A stretch of DNA of 64,000 nucleotides, taken from assembly GCF_000938255.1 (NCBI RefSeq), contig NZ_JYMR01000056.1, positions 62,001 to 126,000 on the forward strand, given 5' to 3'. The position numbers were made by a program, and so were the translations under genes. This DNA is from Bradyrhizobium sp. LTSP849. Its GTDB lineage: Bacteria; Pseudomonadota; Alphaproteobacteria; Rhizobiales; Xanthobacteraceae. Shown here piece by piece: positions 33,455 to 42,820 of the stretch. The first letter of the stretch is position 1. Each line of letters starts with the position of its first letter. Under the pieces are notes generated by a model. That model searched no databases and had not been told where the DNA came from. It worked only from the letters and a program-made list of their open reading frames with translations.

Positions 33455-34786
33455 CTATGAGGCGGACGACCGCGATCCTTCGGAAATCAACCGTGAGCTC
33501 CGCTGCCCCGACAGATAAGACCAGAGCCATTGCGTTTGGACGCGGAACCGGTTTTGAAGTTGCGGCAGGGATAGTATGTGCAACGCGGCCCACACCAGCC
33601 AGGTCAGAAAGCCGCTGCTACGCAAATGGCCGGACTCGAGGATGGCGAAGTTCTTGCCAACCACCGCCATATTGCCCTTGTTGCGGTATCGAAACGGTCG
33701 ACCATCCTTGCGCCCTCTGACACGGTTCGCGATGACATGCCCGACAAATCGGCCCTGTTGAATGGCTGCCTGCGCCACTCCGGGGACGGGGTTCCCATCC
33801 TGGGTCATCGTGGCCGCATCTCCCGCGACAAAGACATTGGGCGCCTCAGGGATGTCCATGAAAGCGCCGACGAAGGCGCGCCCAGCGCGGTCCATTTTCG
33901 TCCCCAGCATTTTTATGACAGGCGAGGCGCTGACGCCTGCCGTCCAAAGCACGGTGGCGCTCGGAATGCGGTTGCCGGCCGCGATCACGCCCTGGTCGTC
34001 AACCTTCTCGACCTTTACGCCCGTCGAAACTTCAACGCCGAGCTTGCTTAGTCGCCTTGCTGCCTTTCGTGACAGAGATTCTGAAAAGGTCGGAAGAATA
34101 CGCGCGCCTCCGTCCAGTAGCAGAATTCGGCTCTTGGCGGGGTCGATCTTGCGGAAGTTGTTGCGCAGAGTCACCGAGGCCAGTTGAGCGATCGAAGCGG
34201 CAAGCTCGACGCCGGTTGGGCCGGCACCCACCAACACGAAGGTCATTTGGCGCGCGCGCTCCTTCTCATCATCGGTGGATTCCGCCAATTCAAACGCACT
34301 CAGGATCCTGGTCCGGATCGTCTCAGCGTCGTTGAGGCTCTTGAGACCTGGCGCAAAGCGCGCGAACTCGTCATGACCAAAATAGCTCGGATGCATTCCG
34401 GCGGCGATCACGAGGAAGTCGTACTCGAGTTTCAGAGAACCTATTCCCGGGCAATATACGTCGACGGTCCGCGTTCCCGAGTTGATGCCCTTAACCTCGG
34501 CCAGCAATACGCTGAGATTCTTCTGTTTCGCCTCGAGCTGCCGGATTGGCGCCGCTATCTCGGATGGCGCCAAGACAGCGGTGGCGACTTGGTACAGGAG
34601 CGGCTGGAAAATATGATGATTGCGCCGATCGATCAGCGTTATTTCGACATTGGCTCGCTTGAGCGCGCGTGCAGCCGCGATGCCGGCGAAGCCTCCGCCG
34701 ACGATCAGGACGCGTTTCTTATCTAAGACCGCCTTTGTTGCCGGCGGCTCTTCTTGCGGAAGCGATTCGGTCAGAACTGTCGTCAT
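33455..34786 (-). CDS. Type II NADH dehydrogenase-like FAD oxidoreductase
   Basis: A 443-residue NDH-2-like enzyme transferring electrons from NAD(P)H to quinone without proton pumping. Two dinucleotide folds are visible: FAD site VLIVGGGFAGIAAARALK with DRRNHHIFQPLLYQVATA, and NAD site FVLVGAGPTGVELAASIA. FVAGDAATM is the second FAD motif, followed by PGVAQAAIQQG. The C-terminus has a hydrophobic segment (about 390-415) fitting membrane association. It is divergent from the catalase gene across a 541-bp region; both could serve redox balancing under oxidative conditions. Confidence 0.92.
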   Translation of the reverse strand: MTTVLTESLPQEEPPATKAVLDKKRVLIVGGGFAGIAAARALKRANVEITLIDRRNHHIFQPLLYQVATAVLAPSEIAAPIRQLEAKQKNLSVLLAEVKGINSGTRTVDVYCPGIGSLKLEYDFLVIAAGMHPSYFGHDEFARFAPGLKSLNDAETIRTRILSAFELAESTDDEKERARQMTFVLVGAGPTGVELAASIAQLASVTLRNNFRKIDPAKSRILLLDGGARILPTFSESLSRKAARRLSKLGVEVSTGVKVEKVDDQGVIAAGNRIPSATVLWTAGVSASPVIKMLGTKMDRAGRAFVGAFMDIPEAPNVFVAGDAATMTQDGNPVPGVAQAAIQQGRFVGHVIANRVRGRKDGRPFRYRNKGNMAVVGKNFAILESGHLRSSGFLTWLVWAALHILSLPQLQNRFRVQTQWLWSYLSGQRSSRLISEGSRSSAS

Positions 34787-35327
34787 GGAAACTCCTTCGA
34801 TCCGAAGGCGACTCGGTCTCTGCTATGGATATGGGAAGTGTGACGGCTCTTCTTGAACGACGCTGCGGTGCATGGAACGTTCACGCCGTTTTCATGTTCG
34901 CGTCGATCGCAAGCGCTTGAACAGTGGGCGCTTACGGATCAGCCCCATGGTCGTAGCCATAACAATCAGGGAGCCGTGATGCCGTTCGCTACGGTGCTCG
35001 TCAGCAGAATCGGGCGCCCAACCGGCTATCGCGAGCTCCGCACCGATCTGCCTTGGGGAGAGCTTATGTGGCCCGCTTGTTGCCTGCGCGAACTATCCTG
35101 AAAATCGTGCGGTTGCCCCGCGCGTCTATAGATCCGAATTCGTCAGCTGACAGTTTTGAGCATGATTGGCGCTAATCCCGCAGTAGCGTTCAATCGCAAC
35201 TGGTAGCGAGAAGGCATATTGGGTGCCGGCTTCGAGACGCTGTTCCAACTCAACACGACAGCTCTCGTTCTAGATGATGAAGCATTGAGCACTCGGCACG
35301 TCCAACTCTGTCCACCGGAGCCTACCC
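34787..35327. other. 541-bp divergent intergenic region (NDH-2 / catalase)
   Basis: No convincing gene on either strand. It should contain promoters for both divergent genes. GGAAC near 34872 resembles half of an EcfG general-stress promoter, but the spacing to a -10 element does not fit, so none is called. Confidence 0.4.
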
Positions 35328-36803
35328 TTGAGCGACCTATCCAAACGATCGCCGTTGGCCCATGCATCCGGCACCCCAGTCACGGATAATTTCAACATTC
35401 AGACCGCGGGGCCGCGCGGTCCCGCCCTGCTGCAGGATGTCTGGCTGATCGAGAAGCTCGCCCATTTCGCCCGCGAAGTGATCCCCGAGCGCCGCATGCA
35501 CGCCAAGGGTTCCGGCGCCCACGGTACCTTCACCGTCACGCATGACATCACGCGCTACACCAAGGCCAGGATGTTCTCCGAGATCGGCAAACAGACCCCG
35601 ATGTTCGCTCGCTTCTCGACGGTTGCGGGCGAGCGTGGCGCCGCTGATGCCGAGCGCGATATCCGCGGCTTTGCCCTGAAATTCTATACTGAAGAGGGCA
35701 ACTGGGACGTCGTCGGCAACAACACGCCGGTGTTTTTCTTCCGCGATCCGCTGCGCTTTCCCGATCTCAATCACGCCATCAAGCGCGATCCGCGCACCGG
35801 CATGCGTAACGCCGACAACAACTTGGACTTCTGGACGCTGCTCCCTGAAGCACTGCATCAGGTCACAATCGTCATGAGCGATCGAGGCATTCCGAGAAGC
35901 CTCCGTCACATGCATGGCTTCGGCAGCCACGCGTACAGCTTCCTCAATGTCGCGAACGAGCGCATCTGGGTCAAATTCCACTTCTGTACCCAGCAGGGCA
36001 TCCAGAATCTGACGGATGCGGAAGCCGAAGCCCTCGTCGGCAAGGATCGCGAAAGCCACCAGCGCGATCTGTTCGAAAATATCGAGGCCGGCAATTTCCC
36101 GCGCTGGACCCTGTTCATCCAGGTGATGACAGACGCGCAGGCGAAGGCATTCCCATTCAATCCTTTCGACCTGACCAAGGTCTGGCCAAAGGGCGACTTT
36201 CCGCTGATCGAGGTTGGATATTTCGAACTCAACCGGAACCCCGAGAACGTCTTCGCCGAAGTCGAACAGGCAGCGTTCTCTCCCGCCAACATCGTGCCGG
36301 GCATCAGCTACTCGCCGGATAAGATGCTGCAGGGGCGGCTCTTCTCCTATGGAGATGCACAGCGCTACCGCCTGGGCGTCAATCATCATCACATCCCGGT
36401 CAACGCGCCAAAATGCCCGTTCCACAGCTATCATCGCGACGGCGCCATGCGCACTGACGGCAATCTCGGCGGAACTGTTACCTACTTCCCCAATAGCCTG
36501 GGCGAGTGGGTTGACCAGCCGCAGCTGAACGAGCCGGCGCTGGAACTCGGAGGCGCCGCAGCACATTGGGACCATCGTGTCGATGACGATCACTACCAGC
36601 AGCCAGGCGACCTTTTTCGCAAGATGACTCCTGCCCAGCAGCAAATACTGTTCGACAATACGGCTCGTCAGGTCGGCTCCGCTGCCAAGCAGATTCAGGA
36701 GCGTCATGTCGCTAACTGCGCCAAGGCAGATCCTGCCTACGGCGCGGGCATCGCGAAGGCGCTGGGCATCGATTTGAAATCGAACATGATAGCGGCGGAG
36801 TAG
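35328..36803 (+). CDS. katA: Catalase (small-subunit, haem b)
   Basis: A 491-residue monofunctional catalase converting hydrogen peroxide to water and oxygen. The distal catalytic His65 lies in GSGAHGTFTVT, the Asn region in NNTPVFFFRDPLRFPD, and the proximal haem Tyr in RLFSYGDAQRYRLG. FARFSTVAGERGAADAERD is the clade-wide signature. The length fits clade 3 small-subunit enzymes. The start is a TTG with GGAG seven bases upstream, matching the usual N-terminal length; no ATG is suitable. Downstream are small secreted proteins not obviously related to it. Confidence 0.94.
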   Translation: MSDLSKRSPLAHASGTPVTDNFNIQTAGPRGPALLQDVWLIEKLAHFAREVIPERRMHAKGSGAHGTFTVTHDITRYTKARMFSEIGKQTPMFARFSTVAGERGAADAERDIRGFALKFYTEEGNWDVVGNNTPVFFFRDPLRFPDLNHAIKRDPRTGMRNADNNLDFWTLLPEALHQVTIVMSDRGIPRSLRHMHGFGSHAYSFLNVANERIWVKFHFCTQQGIQNLTDAEAEALVGKDRESHQRDLFENIEAGNFPRWTLFIQVMTDAQAKAFPFNPFDLTKVWPKGDFPLIEVGYFELNRNPENVFAEVEQAAFSPANIVPGISYSPDKMLQGRLFSYGDAQRYRLGVNHHHIPVNAPKCPFHSYHRDGAMRTDGNLGGTVTYFPNSLGEWVDQPQLNEPALELGGAAAHWDHRVDDDHYQQPGDLFRKMTPAQQQILFDNTARQVGSAAKQIQERHVANCAKADPAYGAGIAKALGIDLKSNMIAAE

Positions 36804-36946
36804 CCTCGCCCTCCGCGCCGACGGCACTCACCGGCTCCCCCAGCCGCGTACCGATACCGTCGTAGAAAAAGGGTCGTGCGACGCGGCGAGTCAACGAAAG
36901 TAAAGTCGGCTGCATCGGCGCGAACGGACAGTGCACAGGAGACGAT

Positions 36947-37075
36947 ATGAGGAGCGTATTGAGCCTGGCTACATTCGCCATCGTGGTGCTGTGCTTCGTG
37001 GCGTTCGTGAGCAAAGTAAGGCCAGTTCCCATCATTGCAGCGCCCTCGCTGATCGAGCAGACGCAGGCTCAGTGA
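36947..37075 (+). CDS. Small single-helix membrane or secreted protein (42 aa)
   Basis: A 42-residue frame with AGGAG five bases before the ATG. A hydrophobic helix (about 4-22) is followed by a short polar tail, VRPVPIIAAPSLIEQTQAQ. No family is recognised. The good ribosome-binding site and clean helix-plus-tail layout argue that it is real. It precedes another small secreted protein by about 65 bp. Confidence 0.55.
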   Translation: MRSVLSLATFAIVVLCFVAFVSKVRPVPIIAAPSLIEQTQAQ

Positions 37076-37139
37076 TGCGTCCGACGATTCGGGTATCTCC
37101 CAAAGGACAATCGAGAGTTCTAATCGAGAGCGATAAGGA

Positions 37140-37658
37140 GTGCCCGTAGCCCGCTATTTTATCTTCGTCGGAAGCACGCTTGCGGCTTTGTTACTCATCT
37201 CCAGCCGGTTTCTGCCGAACCCACCAGCGGCGTTCGCTGATCAGTCCGTCGCCGTCGATAGAGCGGTTATCCGGATCAAGTCCGCCCACAAATGGCCGGA
37301 GAAGGTCATCTTTGACACCAGTCAGCTGACCATCACACCTCCCGTTGTCACGGACGCTCTCACGATCCAGTCGTCGAGTCCGCTACCGTCTGTCAATTCG
37401 CTGGATCATTCGAATCTTGAAGCCACGGGCTTGCTAAAGCCAGACACACAGCCGGTCGCCATCAATCATCCAACCCTGCAATCCAAGCACCGCGTGGAAA
37501 GGACCACTCGACCGAGGCGCTTAGCGAGGGGTCCTGTTACACACCGCCGAATAGTAACGAGCAGGGACTGTTGCCAGTTCGGGTGGGTTGATGGCGGTCA
37601 AACAAGCTCGAATGCTATGCCGCCCAAGCGGGCTGCGTCGTCATGGCCCTTGGATTGA
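37140..37658 (+). CDS. Hypothetical secreted protein, rhizobial type
   Basis: A 172-residue protein with an N-terminal hydrophobic segment (about 6-22) and a polar, Pro/Ser/Thr-rich remainder. The central piece IRIKSAHKWPEKVIFDTSQL resembles short exported proteins of Bradyrhizobium relatives with an HKWPE...DTS pattern; this is a recollection, not a search. The last ~40 residues are basic and low in hydrophobicity. The GTG start overlaps the end of an AAGGAG stretch, so the start is uncertain. No function can be assigned. Confidence 0.6.
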   Translation: MPVARYFIFVGSTLAALLLISSRFLPNPPAAFADQSVAVDRAVIRIKSAHKWPEKVIFDTSQLTITPPVVTDALTIQSSSPLPSVNSLDHSNLEATGLLKPDTQPVAINHPTLQSKHRVERTTRPRRLARGPVTHRRIVTSRDCCQFGWVDGGQTSSNAMPPKRAASSWPLD

Positions 37659-37679
37659 CGCGCGATCGATCGGCAGAAC

Positions 37680-37865
37680 TTGAAAGACGACGGATTTCGA
37701 CAGGTGGGCACGGAAGTGAGCATCAACCATCCAAATAAATCAGCAACGTACAAGACCGACAGAAGTACATCCGTTATTCCTTACAGCATCAAGAGGCGAC
37801 GAAATCCCGAGATTGTCTTTGACGCGATTGAGGCCGAGTTGGAGCGTCGCGGCGCCGAGCTATGA
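37680..37865 (+). CDS. Possible small hypothetical protein
   Basis: A 61-residue frame from TTG with a charged, helical C-terminus (NPEIVFDAIEAELERRGAEL). No clear ribosome-binding site and no family recognised. It lies between the secreted protein and the histidine kinase. It could be a chance frame. Confidence 0.28.
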   Translation: MKDDGFRQVGTEVSINHPNKSATYKTDRSTSVIPYSIKRRRNPEIVFDAIEAELERRGAEL

Positions 37866-37977
37866 GGGCTGCTGTCCGAAACCATTCGCTGCGAGAGCTG
37901 TTTGGAAAGGCATTACGATCCAAACGAAATCGTGGAGAACGCTTTTGGTCAGAGACAACAACTCGTTGGAGCACGAA

Positions 37978-38685
37978 ATGACCGAGCGCGTCGCACAGTT
38001 GCCGGATCCCGACGGATCGTTGCTTCTTCGCGAGTTGGATCACAGAGTGAAAAACGAATTAACGTCCGCGATATGCGCAGTTTCAGCCAAAGCGGTGCAG
38101 TCCGATAGTGCCGCGGTCAAGGCCGCGCTGTTCGACGTCGTGGACTTCCTACATCAATGGGCCGACGTTCATCGCGCGCTGCACATGCCAGATCAAAGGC
38201 GCCTCACCGATGCCGCAAGCTACCTCCAGCAGCTTTGCTTCGCCATGACGAAATACCGACTGGATTGCCTGGCAATACGCGTCTTGTATTCAGCGGATGA
38301 TCTGAGGCTTGAAGGAGAGCGCTGCTGGAAGCTCGGACTGATTGTATCCGAGCTACTGACCAATGTGGCACGACATGTAGAATTCGGAGCTAATCATCCA
38401 GAATTGCGAGTGAAGTTGATGCTTGTAGGCGACGTCGTAAGGTGCGGGGTCTCTGACAATGGGTCGGCACCTGAACCCATCCGGCGCGGCCGAGGGCTTA
38501 CGATCGTCAGCGAGTTGGCTAGCAGTCTGGGGGGCCGCGTTCATACGTCTTGCGCCGCCGAAGGATCCTCCTTCCTTCTCACCTTTCCGTTGACTGAGGC
38601 CGAGAAGCGTGCCGCCGGCGCGACCCATGATGTTTTGAAGCAGAAAAAGATGGGCCGCCCACGGCGGCTGGAGGCGTCAAGATAA
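37978..38685 (+). CDS. Minimal HisKA_2-type histidine kinase without sensor domain
   Basis: A 235-residue histidine kinase. The H-box LLRELDHRVKNELTSAI (phosphoacceptor His22) is of the HisKA_2/HWE-related type, as in general stress response and light-sensing kinases of alphaproteobacteria. The HATPase part shows CWKLGLIVSELLTNVARH (N-box), VSDNGSAPEPIRRGRGLTIV (G1/G2) and FLLTFPL. There is no PAS, GAF or membrane domain, so it must receive its input from another protein. ATG 37978 has GGAG at good distance. The basic C-terminal tail (KQKKMGRPRRLEASR) is unusual. Confidence 0.85.
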   Translation: MTERVAQLPDPDGSLLLRELDHRVKNELTSAICAVSAKAVQSDSAAVKAALFDVVDFLHQWADVHRALHMPDQRRLTDAASYLQQLCFAMTKYRLDCLAIRVLYSADDLRLEGERCWKLGLIVSELLTNVARHVEFGANHPELRVKLMLVGDVVRCGVSDNGSAPEPIRRGRGLTIVSELASSLGGRVHTSCAAEGSSFLLTFPLTEAEKRAAGATHDVLKQKKMGRPRRLEASR

Positions 38686-38723
38686 GTCGGCCGGGAACCG
38701 TCACTGGAAAGCGGAGGTAACTC

Positions 38724-39248
38724 TTGAACAACATTGCCAATCCCGCGGGAGCGGTCCTACAGTTCGCTCAGCGTCGACTCCTTCATATCGTCTTTGCCTC
38801 CACCAGCGGTCACACGGAGTACGTGGTGGGTGCGCTGATCGATTCCTTGAAGAACAGCGTCCTAGGTTGGGAGATCGAGGCAACGACGGCCGAGAAAGCG
38901 CAACCACAGGATTTGCTGAGCGTTGATGTTCTCCTGCTTGCCTCCGCGACCTGGAATACAGGGGGCATCGAGGGACAATTGAATCCGCATATGTCGGTGC
39001 TGCTCCAAGACAAGGCGCAGACTCTGGATTTGGCCGGAAAACCGTGTGCATGCATCGGACTCGGGGACCACCGATACTTTTACACGGCTCGGGCGGCGGA
39101 TCATTTGGACCACTACGTTGAGGCCCACTATGGCCGGCTGATCGTTCCAACGCTTAAAATCATAGACGAGCCCTACGGCCAGGAGGAGACCATAGGAACC
39201 TGGGGCAAACAGTTGGTTGATGTCTTGAATCCGGCAGATCGGTGTTAG
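38724..39248 (+). CDS. Flavodoxin-like FMN protein
   Basis: A 174-residue flavodoxin-fold protein. The phosphate loop ASTSGHTEYVV matches the T/S-x-T-G-x-T FMN motif. LASATWNTGGIEGQLNPHM is the first isoalloxazine loop, and GLGDHRYFYTARAADHL is the second (GxGD-x-x-Y/F). The TTG start is supported by GGAGG six bases upstream. It ends three bases before the KorA-type gene, so it is the first gene of that operon and the likely electron partner of the oxidoreductase, in place of ferredoxin. Confidence 0.88.
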   Translation: MNNIANPAGAVLQFAQRRLLHIVFASTSGHTEYVVGALIDSLKNSVLGWEIEATTAEKAQPQDLLSVDVLLLASATWNTGGIEGQLNPHMSVLLQDKAQTLDLAGKPCACIGLGDHRYFYTARAADHLDHYVEAHYGRLIVPTLKIIDEPYGQEETIGTWGKQLVDVLNPADRC

Positions 39249-39251
39249 GCG

Positions 39252-41099
39252 ATGCCCCGCATCTCTCTCAAAATCGTCGGCGCTTCGGGACAGGGAATAA
39301 ATTCCATTGGCGCGATCATCGCTAAGGGTCTCAAAAGATCCGGCTACTGCGTGTTTGGCTACCGCGAGTATCCCTCCCTGATAAAGGGCGGGCACGCTAG
39401 CTATCAACTGGACGTCTCGAATGAACGCATTTGCAGTACCGAAACGAAAGTGGACGTGCTTGTCGCGCTGAACCATCACGGCCTCGAGCTGAACATGGAG
39501 GAGCTGAAACAGGGCGGGATCGTGCTGCACGTGACGCCCGGGTGGCAGTTTCCGGAGCACCATCGGAAGCTGATCGCGGAGCGAAGCCTTCGCATCATCT
39601 ATTTCCCGGTTGATGATATGCTCAATCGCCTCGGCGCAAGGGCAATTCTGTCGAATGTGCTGCTGACCGCCTTTGTCTGGTCCATGCTGGACCAGGATAT
39701 CGATGCCCTCAAGTCCCTCGTCGGAGAGACGTTTGCGAAGAAGAAAGCTCTCCTCGAATTGAACATACGATGTATCGATGAGGGATATTCTTTTGTCGAT
39801 CCCGAGCAGGGGGCGATCTCCGTCGCTTTGCCGCCGCCTGACAAAGGCTTCGCCGGCCACCTCCTTATTACCGGCAGTCAAGCAATGGGACTAGGCGCGG
39901 TTCATGCCGGGGTGAGGCTCTATGCCGGCTACCCGATGACACCCTCCAGCCCGCTGCTGTCATTCATCGCCGAGCTCGAAAACAAGACCCACATGGTGGT
40001 CAAGCAGGCGGAAGACGAAATCACCGCGGCCCAGATCGTGAGTGGGGCGATGTACATGGGAACGCGCGCGCTTACCGCCACCTCCGGCGTCGGATTTGAT
40101 CTTATGAGCGAGACACTGTCGCTGAATGCCATGATCGAGAACCCGACGGTGTTTGTGCTGGCACAACGCCCTGGTCCGGCCACCGGCCTGCCGACCTGGA
40201 CGGCTCAAGGAAGTCTCTTACAGGCCGCGAACTGCTCTGCCGGTGAATTCACGCGCTGCGTAATCTCGGTGAGCAACAGCCAGGATGCCTTCGACTTGAT
40301 GCCGGTCGCATTCAACCTGGCGGAGCAGTACCAGATCAGTGTCATTGTCCTCACCGACAAGCAGATCGCCGAGGCGCTGTACACGCAACATCCTTACGAT
40401 CAGGAAAAGACTGAAATTGATCGTGGCAGGCTCGTCGTCGATCCCGAGAAGCTGAAACTCCTGAAATCTTCTGATCGATTTAACCCGCACGCCCAGGGCG
40501 GCGTTTCGTTGCGATGGCTTCCCGGCAGCCGCGCGGCGACCTATTGCGCGCAAGGTGATGAACACAATTCCATCGGCGCGGTGGATGAGTCCAGTCTCAA
40601 CACAAAGTTGCAGATAGAGAAGAGGCTGCGGAAGTGTCACGGATTAAAGGCAGGGCTTCCCGCACCTCACTTGAGTATCGGCGGTCGCAGCGTAGAGACG
40701 AGCGACTGGATTGATACAGGCGACGAAATCGAGTTGCTCGCGATCGGCTGGGGAAGCACCGGTGACGTGTTTCAGGACGTCATGCGCAGCGATGAACTGC
40801 GAGGGCGGAAGATCGCGTATCTGCACTTCACGTATCTCTGGCCGCTCCGCACCCAGGAGCTTCAGAGACTGGCAAAGCGGTCGAAACACATCGTCCTGGT
40901 CGAGCAGAACTATCAGGGGCAATTGGGCATGCTGATCAGAATGGAATGCGGCCTGGATATCCCGGATAAAATTCTCAAGTACGATGGTCGACCATTTTTC
41001 TACGATGAGCTTCTGTCATCGGTGATTGAGAGATGTGCGAGCACCTCGGAAAACGAAAAGACGTCTCCCGGTTTAGAACATGCGGGTAGCCCATCATGA
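39252..41099 (+). CDS. korA: 2-oxoacid:acceptor oxidoreductase, fused gamma-alpha subunit
   Basis: A 615-residue subunit fusing the gamma domain (about 1-190: GASGQGINSIGAIIAKGLK, REYPSLIKGGHASY) to the alpha domain (from about 200: GSQAMGLGAVHAGVRLYAGY, PMTPSSPLLSF, QAEDEITAAQ). This is the KorA arrangement of thiamine-dependent 2-oxoglutarate/pyruvate oxidoreductases. With the beta subunit it decarboxylates a 2-oxoacid to acyl-CoA and reduces a low-potential carrier. The beta gene overlaps it by four bases (ATGA). In Bradyrhizobium such KorAB enzymes bypass or replace 2-oxoglutarate dehydrogenase; assignment to 2-oxoglutarate is by family likeness. Confidence 0.9.
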   Translation: MPRISLKIVGASGQGINSIGAIIAKGLKRSGYCVFGYREYPSLIKGGHASYQLDVSNERICSTETKVDVLVALNHHGLELNMEELKQGGIVLHVTPGWQFPEHHRKLIAERSLRIIYFPVDDMLNRLGARAILSNVLLTAFVWSMLDQDIDALKSLVGETFAKKKALLELNIRCIDEGYSFVDPEQGAISVALPPPDKGFAGHLLITGSQAMGLGAVHAGVRLYAGYPMTPSSPLLSFIAELENKTHMVVKQAEDEITAAQIVSGAMYMGTRALTATSGVGFDLMSETLSLNAMIENPTVFVLAQRPGPATGLPTWTAQGSLLQAANCSAGEFTRCVISVSNSQDAFDLMPVAFNLAEQYQISVIVLTDKQIAEALYTQHPYDQEKTEIDRGRLVVDPEKLKLLKSSDRFNPHAQGGVSLRWLPGSRAATYCAQGDEHNSIGAVDESSLNTKLQIEKRLRKCHGLKAGLPAPHLSIGGRSVETSDWIDTGDEIELLAIGWGSTGDVFQDVMRSDELRGRKIAYLHFTYLWPLRTQELQRLAKRSKHIVLVEQNYQGQLGMLIRMECGLDIPDKILKYDGRPFFYDELLSSVIERCASTSENEKTSPGLEHAGSPS

Positions 41100-41983
41100 A
41101 TATCGCTCTGCAGACCCAGCCGCCCGCTCTTTCCGACTACTATTCGGAGACCAAATGCATCTGGTGTGACGGCTGCGGCAACTACGGCATTTGGACGGCC
41201 GTGAAGTATTCCCTGGTAGAACTGAATTTGTATCCTTGGCAGGTTTGCCTTTGCTACGATGTCGGCTGTAACGGCAACGGCTCGGACAAGATTGAGGGCT
41301 ACCGCTTCCACGGGCTCCACGGTCGGGTCATCCCGTTTGCGGCAGGCGCGAAGCTTGCAAACATGAAGGTTCCGGTCATCGCCTTCGGCGGTGACGGCGC
41401 GACTTTCTCGGAAGGTATCGGGCATTTGATCCATGGCGTGAGGAGCAATTATCCCATCACGTTCGTCCTGCACAACAATACAAACTTCGGGCTAACGACC
41501 GGGCAGGCGAGTTCGCTCACGCCACAGGGCCAGGCCATGAACACAAGCCCCAACGGGATCCCCGAGCACACGTTGGCGAGCATGGACCTGGTTTTCTCAC
41601 TCAATCCCACGTTCGTTGCCCGTGGCTTCAGCGGCGACATCAAACTGATGACTCGTATTCTCAAAGCCGCCATTCAGCACCGCGGCTTTGCCTTCGTCGA
41701 GATGCTCCAGGCGTGCCCGACATACAATCACTTCGCGACGCACGAGTATCTGTTGGACAGGTACTTCGATGCAAATGCCGATGGTCACGACCCGGGCAAT
41801 CTGCAGCAGGCGAGGGCGCTCGCTACGCAGGTTCAGGATCGCATCGCCTGCGGCATTCTCTATCAACGCAGAGACGCTCCCGACTTCTATAGTCGGTTAA
41901 TTCCGCGACAAGGCGTAGAGACGACCTGTGTGGAGGAGGTGCGGAGGTATGATGTAAGCGAGTATTGGAAGGAATTGGTGTAA
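41096..41983 (+). CDS. korB: 2-oxoacid:acceptor oxidoreductase, beta (TPP) subunit
   Basis: A 295-residue TPP-binding subunit. The TPP/Mg motif is GGDGATFSEGIGHLIHG with HNNTNFGLTTGQ. Cluster cysteines are seen in CIWCDGCGNYGIW and a further one in VGCNGNG. FHGLHGRVIPFAAGAKLAN is the conserved active-site His loop. It overlaps the alpha-gamma gene and completes a flavodoxin-korA-korB operon. Cofactors and partner are those of the family; the specific 2-oxoacid is inferred. Confidence 0.92.
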   Translation: MNIALQTQPPALSDYYSETKCIWCDGCGNYGIWTAVKYSLVELNLYPWQVCLCYDVGCNGNGSDKIEGYRFHGLHGRVIPFAAGAKLANMKVPVIAFGGDGATFSEGIGHLIHGVRSNYPITFVLHNNTNFGLTTGQASSLTPQGQAMNTSPNGIPEHTLASMDLVFSLNPTFVARGFSGDIKLMTRILKAAIQHRGFAFVEMLQACPTYNHFATHEYLLDRYFDANADGHDPGNLQQARALATQVQDRIACGILYQRRDAPDFYSRLIPRQGVETTCVEEVRRYDVSEYWKELV

Positions 41984-42187
41984 GCAAATCCCACCGTTGG
42001 GAGCGCGGCGGCGCGAGCGCGGGCATCGGCGTCTCACCGTGACCGGGACCCGCGCCGCGCCAACGATTGGAAAATCCGCAAAGCAGTCTTTGTGTCGGTT
42101 AATGGCTTATGGTTGGAACGGCATCATCCTGCTGGCCAGCGTCTCTCTTCAGCAAACCGTTCCTCGTCGATCTAAATGAGTGGGGCA

Positions 42188-42820
42188 ATGTCAAAGAAGC
42201 AATTAGTCGTAGCCCTAATATCGCTTCTAATCTGCGCACCCTCCTATGCCGGCGCCACGCCGGATGGCGAAACCGGCGCGGCTCAAGAACAGGATGCAAC
42301 GAGCAATGAGCTCGCCGAAGAGGCGATAAGCCGTGAACTTAAGTTGTTCCGAGGCGCGGAAGTATCATTGCGCCAAGCGCTGAAGATAGCTGACAGCCTT
42401 CACCCCGGCTCGAGGATCGTCGATGTCAGTTTTGATGGCGGCTCCGGCTCATCCGTTTATCGCGTGAAGATGTTTCGGCAGGATCGCATTTGGGAAGATA
42501 CTATCGACGCCAAAACGGGGCAGGTTGCGGGCAATGCTAGAGTATTATCCATGAGTGAGGTGAACCTGGAGGATCGCCTCAACTTGATCGCTATGCAATC
42601 TGTCCGGCAAGAGCTTGCAGATGCAGTCTCTGTCGCTGAGGATAACACGTCAGGAAAGGCGGTCAGCGGCGGACTGGTGAGCGAAGCCGGCAAGTTGAAT
42701 TTTGTGATCGTGGTTCTGTCCGGCACCAATCTCAAGCAGGTCCTGCTCGAACCGCCCAGTGCCATCAACCCAGAAACGCTTCCACGTCATTCAATGTCGT
42801 CAAGGGTCAAGCCGCACTGA
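42188..42820 (+). CDS. Periplasmic PepSY-like protein
   Basis: A 210-residue secreted protein. The signal peptide MSKKQLVVALISLLICAPSY ends near SYA-GA. The mature part contains two segments of PepSY type, the first clearest: AEVSLRQALKIADSLHPG, then IVDVSFDGG and YRVKMFRQDRIWEDTIDAKT (the hallmark beta strand before D.KTG). PepSY proteins are thought to inhibit peptidases or act in the envelope; no closer role can be given. An ATG four codons upstream (42176) is also possible. It is the last protein gene before the tRNA scar. Confidence 0.7.
   Translation: MSKKQLVVALISLLICAPSYAGATPDGETGAAQEQDATSNELAEEAISRELKLFRGAEVSLRQALKIADSLHPGSRIVDVSFDGGSGSSVYRVKMFRQDRIWEDTIDAKTGQVAGNARVLSMSEVNLEDRLNLIAMQSVRQELADAVSVAEDNTSGKAVSGGLVSEAGKLNFVIVVLSGTNLKQVLLEPPSAINPETLPRHSMSSRVKPH

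Noticed and set aside
34872..34900. EcfG general-stress promoter upstream of catalase
   Set aside because: GGAAC is present but no CGTT-type -10 element follows at 16-17 bp, and it lies far from the catalase start.
35337..36827. A 496-codon minus-strand frame
   Set aside because: Exactly antisense to catalase, which has its full set of catalytic residues.
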